Shown here: positions 1 through 8,448 of the stretch, piece by piece | How the letters are laid out: each line of letters opens with the position of its first letter | Position numbering within the stretch: the stretch's first letter is position 1 | NCBI GenBank assembly: GCA_041586735.1 | Contig: JBFGZQ010000004.1 | Coordinates: 62,001-126,000 of the forward strand | Length of the DNA stretch: 64,000 nt | Direction: 5' to 3' | Source of the DNA: Motiliproteus sp041586735 | GTDB taxonomy: Bacteria; Pseudomonadota; Gammaproteobacteria; Pseudomonadales; Balneatricaceae | Notes under the pieces: model-generated | Seen by the model: the letters and a program-made list of their open reading frames with translations, nothing else | Database searches by the model: none | Told to the model about the DNA's origin: nothing | Program-made: the position numbers and the translations under genes

Positions 1-441
1 CGTCAAGCTGATACCGTCAATACCGATATAGCCTTTGACGAACAGGTATTTTGTGAATTCAGCGGCGAGCTCGAACCAGATCTGGCGGTTGTTGGGGGTA
101 TCGATAATTCGCTTGATCTGAGCAGTGCAGAGGATGTGTCCAGACATCGCATGGCCGCCAATTTCATCGCCAAAACGGGCTGCGCGCTCGATGTTAACCC
201 GCTCGCCGAGTTGTAGTTGGCCTAGGTTGGTCAGCGCTAGCGTCGCTTGCATTAGATCGAAACTGACCCGGTTGCCGTCGATCTGGGTTACGGTTAGGCA
301 GCAGCCGTTATGGGCTACCGACGCACCGAGTTCCAGGCCGGTGAGTAGCGCTGTCTCAAGCTCAATGCTGTGGCTGCGAAAATCCTGTTTCGCGTCGATG
401 GCGACAAGCTCTGCAGTGCCCTGAATTATACCTGTAAACAT
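1..441 (-). CDS. ribE: Riboflavin synthase alpha chain, 3' part cut off by window edge
   Basis: Makes riboflavin by dismutation of two 6,7-dimethyl-8-ribityllumazine molecules in the cytoplasm. The minus strand reads 147 codons from an ATG at 439-441 and stays open to base 1, so the C-terminal third is missing (the family is about 210-220 residues). The N-terminal MFTGIIQG start, the GCCLTV motif near residues 47-51 and the GGHAMSGH motif near 96-102 mark the first lumazine-binding barrel and the opening of the second, which repeats the fold. Its start lies 85 bases from the divergent epimerase gene. No FMN riboswitch was recognised in that gap. Identity is very secure; only the end is unseen. 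Confidence 0.96.
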   Translation of the reverse strand, partial: MFTGIIQGTAELVAIDAKQDFRSHSIELETALLTGLELGASVAHNGCCLTVTQIDGNRVSFDLMQATLALTNLGQLQLGERVNIERAARFGDEIGGHAMSGHILCTAQIKRIIDTPNNRQIWFELAAEFTKYLFVKGYIGIDGISLT

Positions 442-526
442 CCGTAATTCGCTCCATATCAGATCGGTTGCTATGCTATGTACAGGGTACATTGTATCGG
501 AACCCATCAAAGGACAGCTAGCCGCA

Positions 527-1423
527 ATGAAACTACTGATTACCGGAGCATCTGGATTTATTGGTTCGGCGTTGATTCGCCAGTTAGTGTCCGATGGCCA
601 TCAGATTATTGGTTTAAGCCGTTCCCCGGAGCGGCTCCAGGACCGCTTGGCGGGCCAGCTGCGGGTCATTGGTTCGCTGACCGAGATCGATGCCGCCGAA
701 TCTATTGATGCGCTGATTAATCTGGCCGGTGAGCCGATCTTGGATAAACGCTGGAGTGACACCAGAAAACAGCTGATTTATAACAGCCGGATAGATACCA
801 CGACAGCGTTGATAGCGCTGATAAAGCGCCTTGATACAGCACCGAAAGTACTGATTAGCGGTTCGGCGGTCGGTTTTTATGGGTCCCATGTGGGTGATAG
901 GGTGCTGGATGAAAATAGTGAAGGGCGGCCAGGATTTACCCATAAGCTGTGTGCTGACTGGGAAAGCAAAGCCTTAGAGGCGCAGTCGCAGGGCGTACGG
1001 GTGTGTCTGTTACGCACCGGGGTGGTGTTGGGGCAGGGCGGCGCCCTGAAACGGATGCTGTTGCCGTTCCAGCTGGCTTTGGGTGGACCTATAGGCAGCG
1101 GCAAACAGTGGTTTTCCTGGATACATCTGGACGATATGGTCGCCATCATTCGGTTTCTGCTGGCCCATGAGGTGCTGACGGGGGCTTTTAATGCCACCGC
1201 CCCACAGCCGGTAACCAACAGGGTCTTCACTCAGGCGCTGGGGCGAGTGCTGCATCGTCCGACCCTGCTGCCGATGCCTGCGTTTGTGCTGCAATGGCTC
1301 CTAGGTGAGGGTGCGGAGCTCTTGTGTGAGGGTCAACGGGTGGCGCCTGCGCGGCTACTGGAAGCGGGGTTTGAATTCAGCTACCCAGATATTGATGTGG
1401 CGCTGCAGGCACTTTTGCCCTGA
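527..1423 (+). CDS. TIGR01777-type NAD(P)-binding epimerase (YfcH-like)
   Basis: A 298-residue atypical short-chain dehydrogenase/epimerase of the family that includes E. coli YfcH; the substrate is not known. The N-terminal Rossmann motif TGASGFIG is at residues 6-13, followed by NLAGEPI (65-71), SGSAVGFYG (111-119) and a C-terminal DUF1731-like segment from about residue 250. The usual YxxxK catalytic pair of SDR enzymes is not evident. An in-frame ATG exists 54 bases upstream, but the downstream ATG begins directly with the Rossmann strand and has an AGGA about a dozen bases before it. It converges with trmJ, leaving 32 bases between stops. Confidence 0.9.
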   Translation: MKLLITGASGFIGSALIRQLVSDGHQIIGLSRSPERLQDRLAGQLRVIGSLTEIDAAESIDALINLAGEPILDKRWSDTRKQLIYNSRIDTTTALIALIKRLDTAPKVLISGSAVGFYGSHVGDRVLDENSEGRPGFTHKLCADWESKALEAQSQGVRVCLLRTGVVLGQGGALKRMLLPFQLALGGPIGSGKQWFSWIHLDDMVAIIRFLLAHEVLTGAFNATAPQPVTNRVFTQALGRVLHRPTLLPMPAFVLQWLLGEGAELLCEGQRVAPARLLEAGFEFSYPDIDVALQALLP

Positions 1424-1455
1424 GCGTTTAGGTCGTCAATAGCAGGCGTTCAGGG

Positions 1456-2226
1456 TCAGGCGTCGCGGCTATCTTCTAGGCGGTGTTTAGCTGTGCTGCG
1501 TTGTGCCGCTTTTAGAATGCCACGCAGCATATTCAGCTCCAGCACCTCGGGTCGGGCGCGATTAAACAGCCGGCGCAGTTTGGTGAGTGATCGGCCTTCA
1601 TGGTTGGCGACCATAAAGCCGATATCTCTGAGCATCTGTTCCAGGTGTTGGTAAAAATATTCCATCTCCTGGTGGCTGGGGTAGTGGGCCTCCTCCGCTG
1701 CAATAACAGGGTTATCGGCGACTGTTGAGGTGACAACGCTCGCCAGATGGTGCTTCCAGATCTCATAGCAGATGACCTGAATGGCAGCGCTGACATTGAG
1801 GACCGGGTGCTCAGGATTAGCCGGGATGGCAACGTGAAAGTGGCACTGCATCAGCTCTTCGTTGGTCAGCCCCATTCGCTCACGCCCGAAAACGATGGCA
1901 ACAGGTCCCTGATGGGCTTCGGTGACGGCCTTGTTAGCGCACTGCTCGGCATCCAGCATCGGCCAAGGAAAACTGCGGCTGCGCGCACTGGCGCCAATCA
2001 CCAGGGGGCAGTCGGCGATCGCCTGTGCCAGACTGTCCACCACCGTCGCTTTCTCGAGCAGATCGGTAGCACCTGAGGCGCGTGACTCTGCTTCCGGATC
2101 GGGATAGCTGCGAGGATCAACCAGATACAGTTCGCTCAGCCCCATGTTTTTCATCGCTCGGGCGGCCGCGCCGATGTTGCCGGGATGGAAGGTATTGATC
2201 AGAACAATGCGGATATTGGCTAGCAT
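1456..2226 (-). CDS. trmJ: tRNA (cytidine/uridine-2'-O-)-methyltransferase TrmJ
   Basis: Methylates the 2'-OH of nucleotide 32 of several tRNAs using S-adenosylmethionine. The 256-residue product has the SPOUT-family trefoil-knot signatures: HPGNIGAAARA at 14-24, FGRERMGL at 113-120 and PVLNVSAA at 141-148, followed by the helical C-terminal extension typical of TrmJ. The open frame reaches back to a GTG at 2271, but a TATAAT promoter element lies at 2257-2262, so the ATG at 2224-2226 is the better start. In E. coli trmJ sits beside the iscR-isc genes; here its neighbours are an epimerase and tcdA. Confidence 0.94.
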   Translation of the reverse strand: MLANIRIVLINTFHPGNIGAAARAMKNMGLSELYLVDPRSYPDPEAESRASGATDLLEKATVVDSLAQAIADCPLVIGASARSRSFPWPMLDAEQCANKAVTEAHQGPVAIVFGRERMGLTNEELMQCHFHVAIPANPEHPVLNVSAAIQVICYEIWKHHLASVVTSTVADNPVIAAEEAHYPSHQEMEYFYQHLEQMLRDIGFMVANHEGRSLTKLRRLFNRARPEVLELNMLRGILKAAQRSTAKHRLEDSRDA

Positions 2227-2256
2227 GGAGGCAGGCTTCGAGGCGAGTAAAGCGGC

Positions 2257-2284
2257 ATTATAAAGTCTCACCGTCTACAGGCAA
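2257..2284 (-). promoter_or_regulatory. Probable sigma-70 promoter of trmJ
   Basis: On the minus strand TTGCCT (2284-2279, four of six matches to the -35 consensus) is followed after 16 bases by a perfect TATAAT (2262-2257). Transcription would begin near 2250, about 24 bases before the trmJ ATG. This is read by eye and not tested. Confidence 0.5.
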
Positions 2285-2372
2285 CAGCTGCTGCGGGTAA
2301 AAACGCTGACTAGGCATAAATCTCTACATGAGGCTACAATGGCGGCTTTTTGAGTCGAGACTGTGAACCGCT

Positions 2373-3188
2373 ATGAGTGCTACATTTGAGCAACGTTTTG
2401 GGGGGACCCGGCGACTGTATGGCGAGCAGGGTATAGAGGCCTTACAGCGGGCGCATGTCTGCGTTGTCGGTATTGGCGGAGTCGGTTCCTGGGTCGCAGA
2501 AGCGTTGGCGCGCAGTGCGGTGGGCGAGATCACCCTGATCGATCTGGATGATATCTGTGTGACCAATACCAATCGTCAGATCCATGCGCTTGGCGATACC
2601 CTCGGCCAGTCGAAGGTGGCGGTGATGGCCGAACGGGTCCGGGCGATTAATCCCGATTGCCGCTGTCATCCGCTCGAGGAGTGGGTCACCGAAGAGAATG
2701 CTCAGCGGTTGTTTGATCAGCCCTTCGACTATGTCATCGATGCTATCGATGACATTCGGGCTAAAGCGGCCATGATTGCCAGCTGTCGGCGGCGAAAACT
2801 GCCAATCATTACCATCGGCGGGGCTGGCGGCCAAGTTGATCCGACCCAGATTCAGGTGGCTGACCTTAGCCGGACCCTGCATGATCCTCTGGCGGCCAAG
2901 CTGCGCTCGCATCTGCGGCGGTTTTATAATTTCAGCAGTAATCCCAAGCGTCGTTTCGATGTTCCCTGTGTGTTTTCGACCGAGCAACTGCGCTATCCTC
3001 AGGCCGACGGTTCGGTCTGCGCTCAGAAGCCGGTCATGAGCGCAGGGGGCGGGGTACGACTGGATTGTGAGGGCGGATTTGGTGCCAGCACCGTGGTGAC
3101 GGCCACCTTTGGCTTTGTTGCTGTGGCCCGGGTGATCGAGAAATTAATCGAGCGTGCAGAGCGGATAGCGCAACGATCCGAAGCTTGA
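2373..3188 (+). CDS. tcdA: tRNA threonylcarbamoyladenosine dehydratase TcdA (CsdL)
   Basis: An E1/ThiF-like enzyme that uses ATP to convert t6A37 in tRNA to the cyclic form ct6A. The 271-residue product shows the nucleotide-binding GIGGVGSW at 33-40, the DLDDICVTNTNRQ segment at 57-69 and DAIDDIRAK at 123-131, all typical of TcdA/YgdL. In E. coli, TcdA works with the CsdA-CsdE sulfur-transfer pair. Here a desulfurase-SufE fusion lies one gene away on the opposite strand, which matches that partnership. A possible promoter (TAGGCA at 2311-2316, TACAAT at 2335-2340, 18-base spacing) precedes it. Confidence 0.95.
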   Translation: MSATFEQRFGGTRRLYGEQGIEALQRAHVCVVGIGGVGSWVAEALARSAVGEITLIDLDDICVTNTNRQIHALGDTLGQSKVAVMAERVRAINPDCRCHPLEEWVTEENAQRLFDQPFDYVIDAIDDIRAKAAMIASCRRRKLPIITIGGAGGQVDPTQIQVADLSRTLHDPLAAKLRSHLRRFYNFSSNPKRRFDVPCVFSTEQLRYPQADGSVCAQKPVMSAGGGVRLDCEGGFGASTVVTATFGFVAVARVIEKLIERAERIAQRSEA

Positions 3189-3306
3189 CGGTGCTGGCTA
3201 GGCCTATAAAGTAGCTGGCGCTGAACGGTCTTTGTATGAGATTGTTGCGGTCCATGCAGCGCGCATTAGTGCGGTACTTACACAGGGAGTCCAGGTCATC
3301 CTTTCT

Positions 3307-4314
3307 ATGACTAATTATCCGTATACGGCGCAGTTATGGCTGCTGGCCCTGCTCTGTGTGGGGCGGCTGAGCGCCGCGGCCGAGCCATCTGTCGCCGAAG
3401 TGGATCCCGTTGCCAGACCCGGTTGGTTTGATACGACGGGGCGCTGGTTGGAGTCGCAGCGCGATGCGTTCTCTGGGGTCGTCAATAATTCGGCAGCAGG
3501 TATCGATGCCTATATCGTTCGCGAAAAATTCGATGAGTCGCTAGCCAATGATAGCTATCTCAAACTCCAGCTTAATCAGCGCGTGTCAAAATCCGGCGGC
3601 TATGGATTTGATGCCACGGTTCGCGCCAAGATGAGGCTGCCCAATAGTTCGCGGCAGTTGAAGCTGACCTTTGATAGTGATCCGGATGACTTTGATCGGC
3701 TAACGGATCGCAATCGCAATCAGACGCCGGGGTTTAACTCGCCCAAAAGTTTGAAGGAGGGGGCTATTGCCGGTATCAGTCTGGAAAAATATCTAGGTAA
3801 AAACTGGGACCGTAGCTACAACCTGGGTATTCGCTTACAGGTGCCCATAAATCCCTATGCACGCGTTAATTGGGTCCATAAAAGGGAGCTTGGTGAGCAT
3901 TGGCAGAGTCGTTTTAAGCAGAGTTTTTCCTATTTTCATGCCGACAGCTGGAAGAGTCAGACCGGGCAGGATTTCTATCGGCCCCTGAGTCCTGGTTTTT
4001 TATTCCAATCCAGCACCGGAGCTCAGTTTCTAGATAAAGATGACAACTGGGAGCTGTTCCAGAGTCTGTCGCTGCATCAACGGCTCAGTGATGATAGCGC
4101 ATTTGAGCATCAGCTGGGGATCTCCGGTGATAGTCGTCCTACGCTTAAATATAACGGCTATTGGCTGCGCACGGCACTGCGGCACCGCTTATATAAAGAC
4201 TGGCTGTTTGCCAAGCTGACCCCTGAGCTGTACTTTGACCGGGCCGAGCGTTTTCAGGCGACCCCCTCGCTGTTTTTCGAACTCGAAGTCTATTTTGGTA
4301 AGGCCCCCAACTAA
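3307..4314 (+). CDS. Unknown exported protein, outer-membrane barrel-like
   Basis: I do not recognise a named family. From the ATG at 3307 the 335-residue product begins with a signal peptide: a hydrophobic stretch at residues 9-18, then a small-residue AAA site near residue 25 before EPS. The rest is rich in alternating polar and aromatic residues, and the last strand (FFELEVYFGKAPN) looks like an outer-membrane beta-barrel end without a terminal Phe. The frame extends 25 codons further upstream, but that stretch has no signal character. It sits between tcdA and the desulfurase fusion. Its stop lies only 3 bases from the convergent stop of that gene, with no terminator between. Confidence 0.6.
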   Translation: MTNYPYTAQLWLLALLCVGRLSAAAEPSVAEVDPVARPGWFDTTGRWLESQRDAFSGVVNNSAAGIDAYIVREKFDESLANDSYLKLQLNQRVSKSGGYGFDATVRAKMRLPNSSRQLKLTFDSDPDDFDRLTDRNRNQTPGFNSPKSLKEGAIAGISLEKYLGKNWDRSYNLGIRLQVPINPYARVNWVHKRELGEHWQSRFKQSFSYFHADSWKSQTGQDFYRPLSPGFLFQSSTGAQFLDKDDNWELFQSLSLHQRLSDDSAFEHQLGISGDSRPTLKYNGYWLRTALRHRLYKDWLFAKLTPELYFDRAERFQATPSLFFELEVYFGKAPN

Positions 4315-4317
4315 GGC

Positions 4318-6015
4318 CTAGCGGTAACGCAGAGCGATCGCTTGTATCGCATCGATGATCGCACGCAGGCCGTTAGTGCGTGACGCGCTCAGATGTTGTG
4401 CTAATCCTAACTGCCGGAATAACGGCTGTAGATCCTGGCTGATAATCTGTTGTGGCCTGTTGCCATTAAACAGTTCTAGTAGCAGCATGCCGATACCCTT
4501 GATGATGCGAGTGTCGCTGTCGAGCTGGTAGTGAAGGCGATCAGTGGCCGCATCATAATGATAATCCAGCCATACGCGGCTCGAGCATCCGGATAGCTGG
4601 TGTTGCTCCTGTCTGAGATCGATCATAGCGGGCTGGGTTTGCGCCGTCTTCATCAGCAAACTATAGCGCGCTTGCCAATGATCGAGTTGCAGCAGTTGCT
4701 GCAATAGCGGTTGCTGATCCTGTGGTTGCTGCTCCGGCTCCTGGTGGTAAGCAGCATCGCGGCTGATGTGGGGCTGGGTCGCAGCGTGTGAGTCTTGGTG
4801 TAGCAGTTCGCTGAGGCTGTCCGCTAAGCGGTCGATCTCATCCATGCGGTTATAGAGTCCAAAGGATGCACGTATCGTACCCTCAAGCCCGAGGTGCTGA
4901 TGCAGAGGCTGGGTGCAGTGGTGGCCGGTACGCAGCGCGATACCCTGCTGATCGAGCAACGTTCCCAGGTCAAAACTGTGGATGCGGTCAATAATAAAGG
5001 GCAACAAGCCAACCCGTTGCTGAGGCTGGCCGATAATCTGTAATCCCGGCAAGGTGCTCAGTCGCTGTATGGCATGTGCTAGCAGCTGTTGTTCGTGCGC
5101 CTGGCGCTGGTCGATATCAAAGCTGTCCAGGTAGCGAATGGCTTCGGCAAGGCCTATCGCGCCGGCAATGTTGGGGGTGCCTGCTTCGAAGCGGAACGGC
5201 GGTGGTTGAAAGGTGCTGCCCTCGAAGCTGACCCGTTCGATCATCTCGCCGCCCGCTTGCCAGGGTGGCATCTCCCTGAGCAGTTGCCGTCTTCCGTACA
5301 GCACCCCGATGCCGGTCGGGCCGTAGAGCTTATGCCCGGAAAACAGGTAGAAATCACAATCGAGCGCCCGCACATCGATGCGGATATGGCTGACCGCCTG
5401 AGCGCCATCGATCAGCACCTTGGCGCCGACCGCGTGCGCTAATTGAATCATCTCTGCAATCGGATTAACCGTGCCTAGCGCATTGGAGACATGGCTGATG
5501 GCGACCAGTTTGGTCCGCGGGTTCAGCAATGCGGCATAGGCCGTCTGATCCAGATCGCCCTGATGGGTTAGCGGCACCACTCTGAGGGTCGCACCGCTGC
5601 GCTGAGCCAGGAGTTGCCAGGGGACTATATTGGCGTGATGTTCCAGGACGGTGGTGATGATCTCATCTCCTGGGCCAATCGCTAGCTGGCCGAAGCTGTA
5701 GGCGACCAGGTTAATCCCCTCGGTGGTGCCGCGGGTCCAGATGATCTCATCTGGGTGGGCAGCATTGATAAACTGCTGCACGGTTTGCCGTGCGGCTTCA
5801 AAAGCATCGGTCGCCTGGCGGCTGAGGCGATGAGCGGCACGGTGGACGTTGGCGTTGCTCAGTCGATAGTAGCGGTCCATGACCTCCAGGACGCAGAGCG
5901 GCTTTTGGGTGGTTGCGGCGTTATCGAGATAGCAGTCAGCGGATGCAGAAATTAAAGGGAAGTCAGCGCGTAGTTGCTCAATATTGAGGGGTTGTGTGGG
6001 GGCGGGCTTATCCAT
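4318..6015 (-). CDS. Cysteine desulfurase fused to a SufE-type sulfur acceptor (CsdA-CsdE fusion)
   Basis: A 565-residue two-part protein for sulfur mobilisation. Residues 1-405 form a type II (SufS/CsdA) PLP-dependent cysteine desulfurase: EHHANIVPW at 125-133, DGAQAVSH at 203-210, the PLP lysine K229 in SGHKLYGP, and the persulfide cysteine C367 in RTGHHCTQP. A Gln/Glu/His-rich linker (about 406-445) joins a SufE/CsdE domain (446-565) with acceptor cysteine C477 in LSGCSSRVW and the closing SRTNGL motif at 545-550. In E. coli these are separate neighbouring genes, csdA and csdE. The fusion places donor and acceptor cysteines in one chain. It starts 34 bases after the EAL/HDOD gene and may share its transcript. 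Confidence 0.93.
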   Translation of the reverse strand: MDKPAPTQPLNIEQLRADFPLISASADCYLDNAATTQKPLCVLEVMDRYYRLSNANVHRAAHRLSRQATDAFEAARQTVQQFINAAHPDEIIWTRGTTEGINLVAYSFGQLAIGPGDEIITTVLEHHANIVPWQLLAQRSGATLRVVPLTHQGDLDQTAYAALLNPRTKLVAISHVSNALGTVNPIAEMIQLAHAVGAKVLIDGAQAVSHIRIDVRALDCDFYLFSGHKLYGPTGIGVLYGRRQLLREMPPWQAGGEMIERVSFEGSTFQPPPFRFEAGTPNIAGAIGLAEAIRYLDSFDIDQRQAHEQQLLAHAIQRLSTLPGLQIIGQPQQRVGLLPFIIDRIHSFDLGTLLDQQGIALRTGHHCTQPLHQHLGLEGTIRASFGLYNRMDEIDRLADSLSELLHQDSHAATQPHISRDAAYHQEPEQQPQDQQPLLQQLLQLDHWQARYSLLMKTAQTQPAMIDLRQEQHQLSGCSSRVWLDYHYDAATDRLHYQLDSDTRIIKGIGMLLLELFNGNRPQQIISQDLQPLFRQLGLAQHLSASRTNGLRAIIDAIQAIALRYR

Positions 6016-6049
6016 TGGGCTTGGGTGTTCCTGGTTTATTCATTCGAGC

Positions 6050-7309
6050 TCAGACGCCGTCGGCCATCGCCTGCACCGCTTCCTGGGCCCAGACTAAGCT
6101 CTGGCGATAAGCCGTCTCGTAGAGGTTGTCGTTGATCTCGAACTCCCCTAGGCGCGCCCATTCGCCATGTTCGTAAGCCAATGCGGCCTCTAGCACTCTG
6201 CCCATGACACCTTCATGCTTGCCAATCGCAGCTTTGATCTCATCGTTTAATGGGATCTGCTCCAGTACCCTCTCCATCTCCATACCCAGCAGGGGGCTGA
6301 TACCCGACATCATCCCCACCATGAAAAAGTTGCTGGTATTGGGGTAGCGCATCCCTTCGGCCAGCAGTTCACACATCCGGCCGCGGGCCAGCAGTGAGCG
6401 TGATGGCGCTGCAGGTTTATTGTTGCTGCTGCTGAGGGCGATAAGGGTGGCCCATTTTTGAACCTGTTCTATACCCAATATGGTTACGGCCTGGCTGAGC
6501 GACTCTACTTTGCGTACCAGGATATAGGCGGCGGAGTTGACGATGTGCAGCAGTTTGAAGGTCAGTACTGGGTCTTTGATAATGAGTCTTTCAGCCGCCG
6601 AGGCTGTCGTGCCGGGGCGCTGCAACTCTTGAACCACCTGCATCAGTGCCAGGGTGTTGGGGGCAACTTTGTTGCCTTTAACGATCTGGGGTTTGCTGAG
6701 GAAATGGCCTTGGAATAGTTTAAAGCCAAGATCGACGCATGCATACAGTTGTTCGAGGGTTTCAATTTTTTGCGCCAAAAGCGTTACCCGGTAGGGGGCT
6801 AATTTTTTGATCTGCTCTTCAACCTCCTGTTTAGAGAGGCGTTGAAGGTTGATCTTAACGATGTCGACCAGTTTCAGTAGCGGAATATATTTAGGATCAA
6901 AGAAGAATTTATCCAGAGCGACTTTAAAACCGTCCTCTTTGAGTTTTTTGACGGCATCGATAAGCGCCTGGTCGATAGCCATATCTTCGGGCACTTCGAT
7001 CACAATCTGCTTGCGGAGCAGTTGCGGCACGCTCTGCTTAATGAGCATCTCGCGGGTCAGGTGAATAAACGCTGGAACGCGCTTGCTGGTCCCTTCGTCA
7101 CTGAGGCAGGTATAGGTATTGAGCAGCATCTCACTAGAGGCTTGCTCGTCATCCAGAAAATCAGTGTCGCTGTCATGTTCACTGCGATAGAGTAGTTCGT
7201 AAGCAATGGCTTTGAGTTGACGGTCAAATATAGGCTGTCGCGCCATCAATGGTCGACTATTAGTGTTGTTAATCATCGGCAGTGCATTGCTCAAATCCTT
7301 TTGGGGCAT
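6050..7309 (-). CDS. EAL-HDOD signalling protein (YuxH-like), degenerate EAL
   Basis: A cytoplasmic two-domain signalling protein of about 419 residues. The N-terminal half begins MARQPIFDRQ, the usual opening of the YuxH group, and folds as an EAL domain. The catalytic motif is lost: the EAL tripeptide reads ELL, and the metal-binding DDFG is replaced by DKFFFD, so cyclic-di-GMP hydrolysis is unlikely. The second half is an HDOD domain, with the ASAAERLIIKDPVLTFKLL segment and IVNSAAY. Such proteins generally act by binding partners. Candidate starts are ATG 7309, ATG 7276 and a longer one; none has a strong ribosome binding site. The cysteine desulfurase gene follows on the same strand. Confidence 0.85.
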   Translation of the reverse strand: MPQKDLSNALPMINNTNSRPLMARQPIFDRQLKAIAYELLYRSEHDSDTDFLDDEQASSEMLLNTYTCLSDEGTSKRVPAFIHLTREMLIKQSVPQLLRKQIVIEVPEDMAIDQALIDAVKKLKEDGFKVALDKFFFDPKYIPLLKLVDIVKINLQRLSKQEVEEQIKKLAPYRVTLLAQKIETLEQLYACVDLGFKLFQGHFLSKPQIVKGNKVAPNTLALMQVVQELQRPGTTASAAERLIIKDPVLTFKLLHIVNSAAYILVRKVESLSQAVTILGIEQVQKWATLIALSSSNNKPAAPSRSLLARGRMCELLAEGMRYPNTSNFFMVGMMSGISPLLGMEMERVLEQIPLNDEIKAAIGKHEGVMGRVLEAALAYEHGEWARLGEFEINDNLYETAYRQSLVWAQEAVQAMADGV

Positions 7310-7373
7310 TCTAGCCCAATGCAAGGCTGACGCCTACGGTGTCAGGGGATGATTGTCAGCGATACTATTAAGT

Positions 7374-7402
7374 CAGACAGCTGGGCATGGCTAGGCTATA
7401 AT
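7374..7402 (+). promoter_or_regulatory. Probable sigma-70 promoter of the YlqF-like GTPase gene
   Basis: CAGACA (7374-7379) and a perfect TATAAT (7397-7402) are separated by 17 bases. The expected transcript start near 7409 is about 29 bases before the ATG at 7438 but only 5 bases before the alternative ATG at 7414, which helps choose the later start. Confidence 0.5.
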
Positions 7403-7437
7403 CGCGCCCCGAAATGACGACCAGGAGTTGGCTGCCG

Positions 7438-8445
7438 ATGACCATACAATGGTTTCCCGGGCACATGCACAAAGCGCGTAAAGAGATCGCGAAGGTGATC
7501 TCCGAGATCGATGTGGTGATCGAAGTGCTGGATGCGCGTCTGCCCTATTCCAGCGCCAATCCGCTGGTGGGTGAGTTGAGCGGTCAAAAACCATTGCTCA
7601 AGGTGCTTAATAAGAGTGATCTTGCCGATCCTGGGCGTACACGCAAGTGGCTGAAGTTTCTCAACACCGACACCACTCAGGCGCTGGCGCTGAGGATGGA
7701 TCAGAAATCAGAACTGCAGCAGTTGATAGCGTTGTGTAAGCAAACCGCGCCGGGACGGGTGGCCGCAGATCGACCGGTGCGGGTGATGATCATGGGGATC
7801 CCTAACGTGGGTAAATCGACCCTGATCAACGCACTGATGGGGCGTAAAATTGCCAAGGTCGGTAATGAACCGGCGGTGACTAAAAACCAACAGCGCTTTG
7901 TGACCAATAACGGCCTGGCGGTCTTTGATACCCCGGGGATATTATGGCCTAAAATTGTAGATGAGGATTCCTCTTATCGCCTTGCTGCTAGTGGTGCGAT
8001 TCGTGACACGGTGGTGGAGTATGAGGATATAGCGCTCTACAGTTTGGATTTTTTGATCAAGGATTACCCTGATCTGCTGCTGCAGCGCTTTAAACTGTCA
8101 CAGCTACCCGAGTCTGCGCATGAGGCGTTGGAGCAGATAGGTCGACGGCGTGGCTGCTTGAAAAGTGGCGGCATTATCAATCGCACTCAAGCGGGTGAGG
8201 TGGTCATCGGTGATCTTCGCTCAGGGTTGATTGGCCGGCTCAGTTTTGAAACAGTGGGTGAGTGGGTCGAGAAAAAACGCCTGGCAGCATTGCAGGCAGA
8301 GCAGCACCAGCTTGAGCTGCAGCGGCAGACGCAAACGCAAACGGAGGCCGACGCGTTAAGATTGGCCTATAAGGGCGAGTACGGCTCTTCCCATCAACAG
8401 GTTGACCCCGTGTCTGGCAGCGAGCCGGACACTAAGGATAAGTGA
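7438..8445 (+). CDS. Circularly permuted GTPase, YlqF/RbgA family
   Basis: A 335-residue GTPase with permuted motif order: NKSD (G4) at 58-61 comes before GIPNVGKS (G1) at 120-127 and DTPG (G3) at 164-167. The N-terminus WFPGHMHKARKEI is the hallmark of the YlqF/RbgA ribosome assembly GTPases, which act on the large subunit in Gram-positive bacteria; the role in gammaproteobacteria is less clear. An AGGAG at 7423-7427 places the start at ATG 7438 instead of ATG 7414. A charged Gln/Glu-rich tail of about 50 residues follows the family core. A small basic protein gene begins 3 bases after its stop, so the two are co-transcribed. Confidence 0.92.
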   Translation: MTIQWFPGHMHKARKEIAKVISEIDVVIEVLDARLPYSSANPLVGELSGQKPLLKVLNKSDLADPGRTRKWLKFLNTDTTQALALRMDQKSELQQLIALCKQTAPGRVAADRPVRVMIMGIPNVGKSTLINALMGRKIAKVGNEPAVTKNQQRFVTNNGLAVFDTPGILWPKIVDEDSSYRLAASGAIRDTVVEYEDIALYSLDFLIKDYPDLLLQRFKLSQLPESAHEALEQIGRRRGCLKSGGIINRTQAGEVVIGDLRSGLIGRLSFETVGEWVEKKRLAALQAEQHQLELQRQTQTQTEADALRLAYKGEYGSSHQQVDPVSGSEPDTKDK

Positions 8446-8448
8446 AAT

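Noticed and set aside
442..526. An FMN riboswitch upstream of riboflavin synthase
   Set aside because: The 85-base gap is too short for the conserved RFN fold and none of its sequence blocks were recognised.
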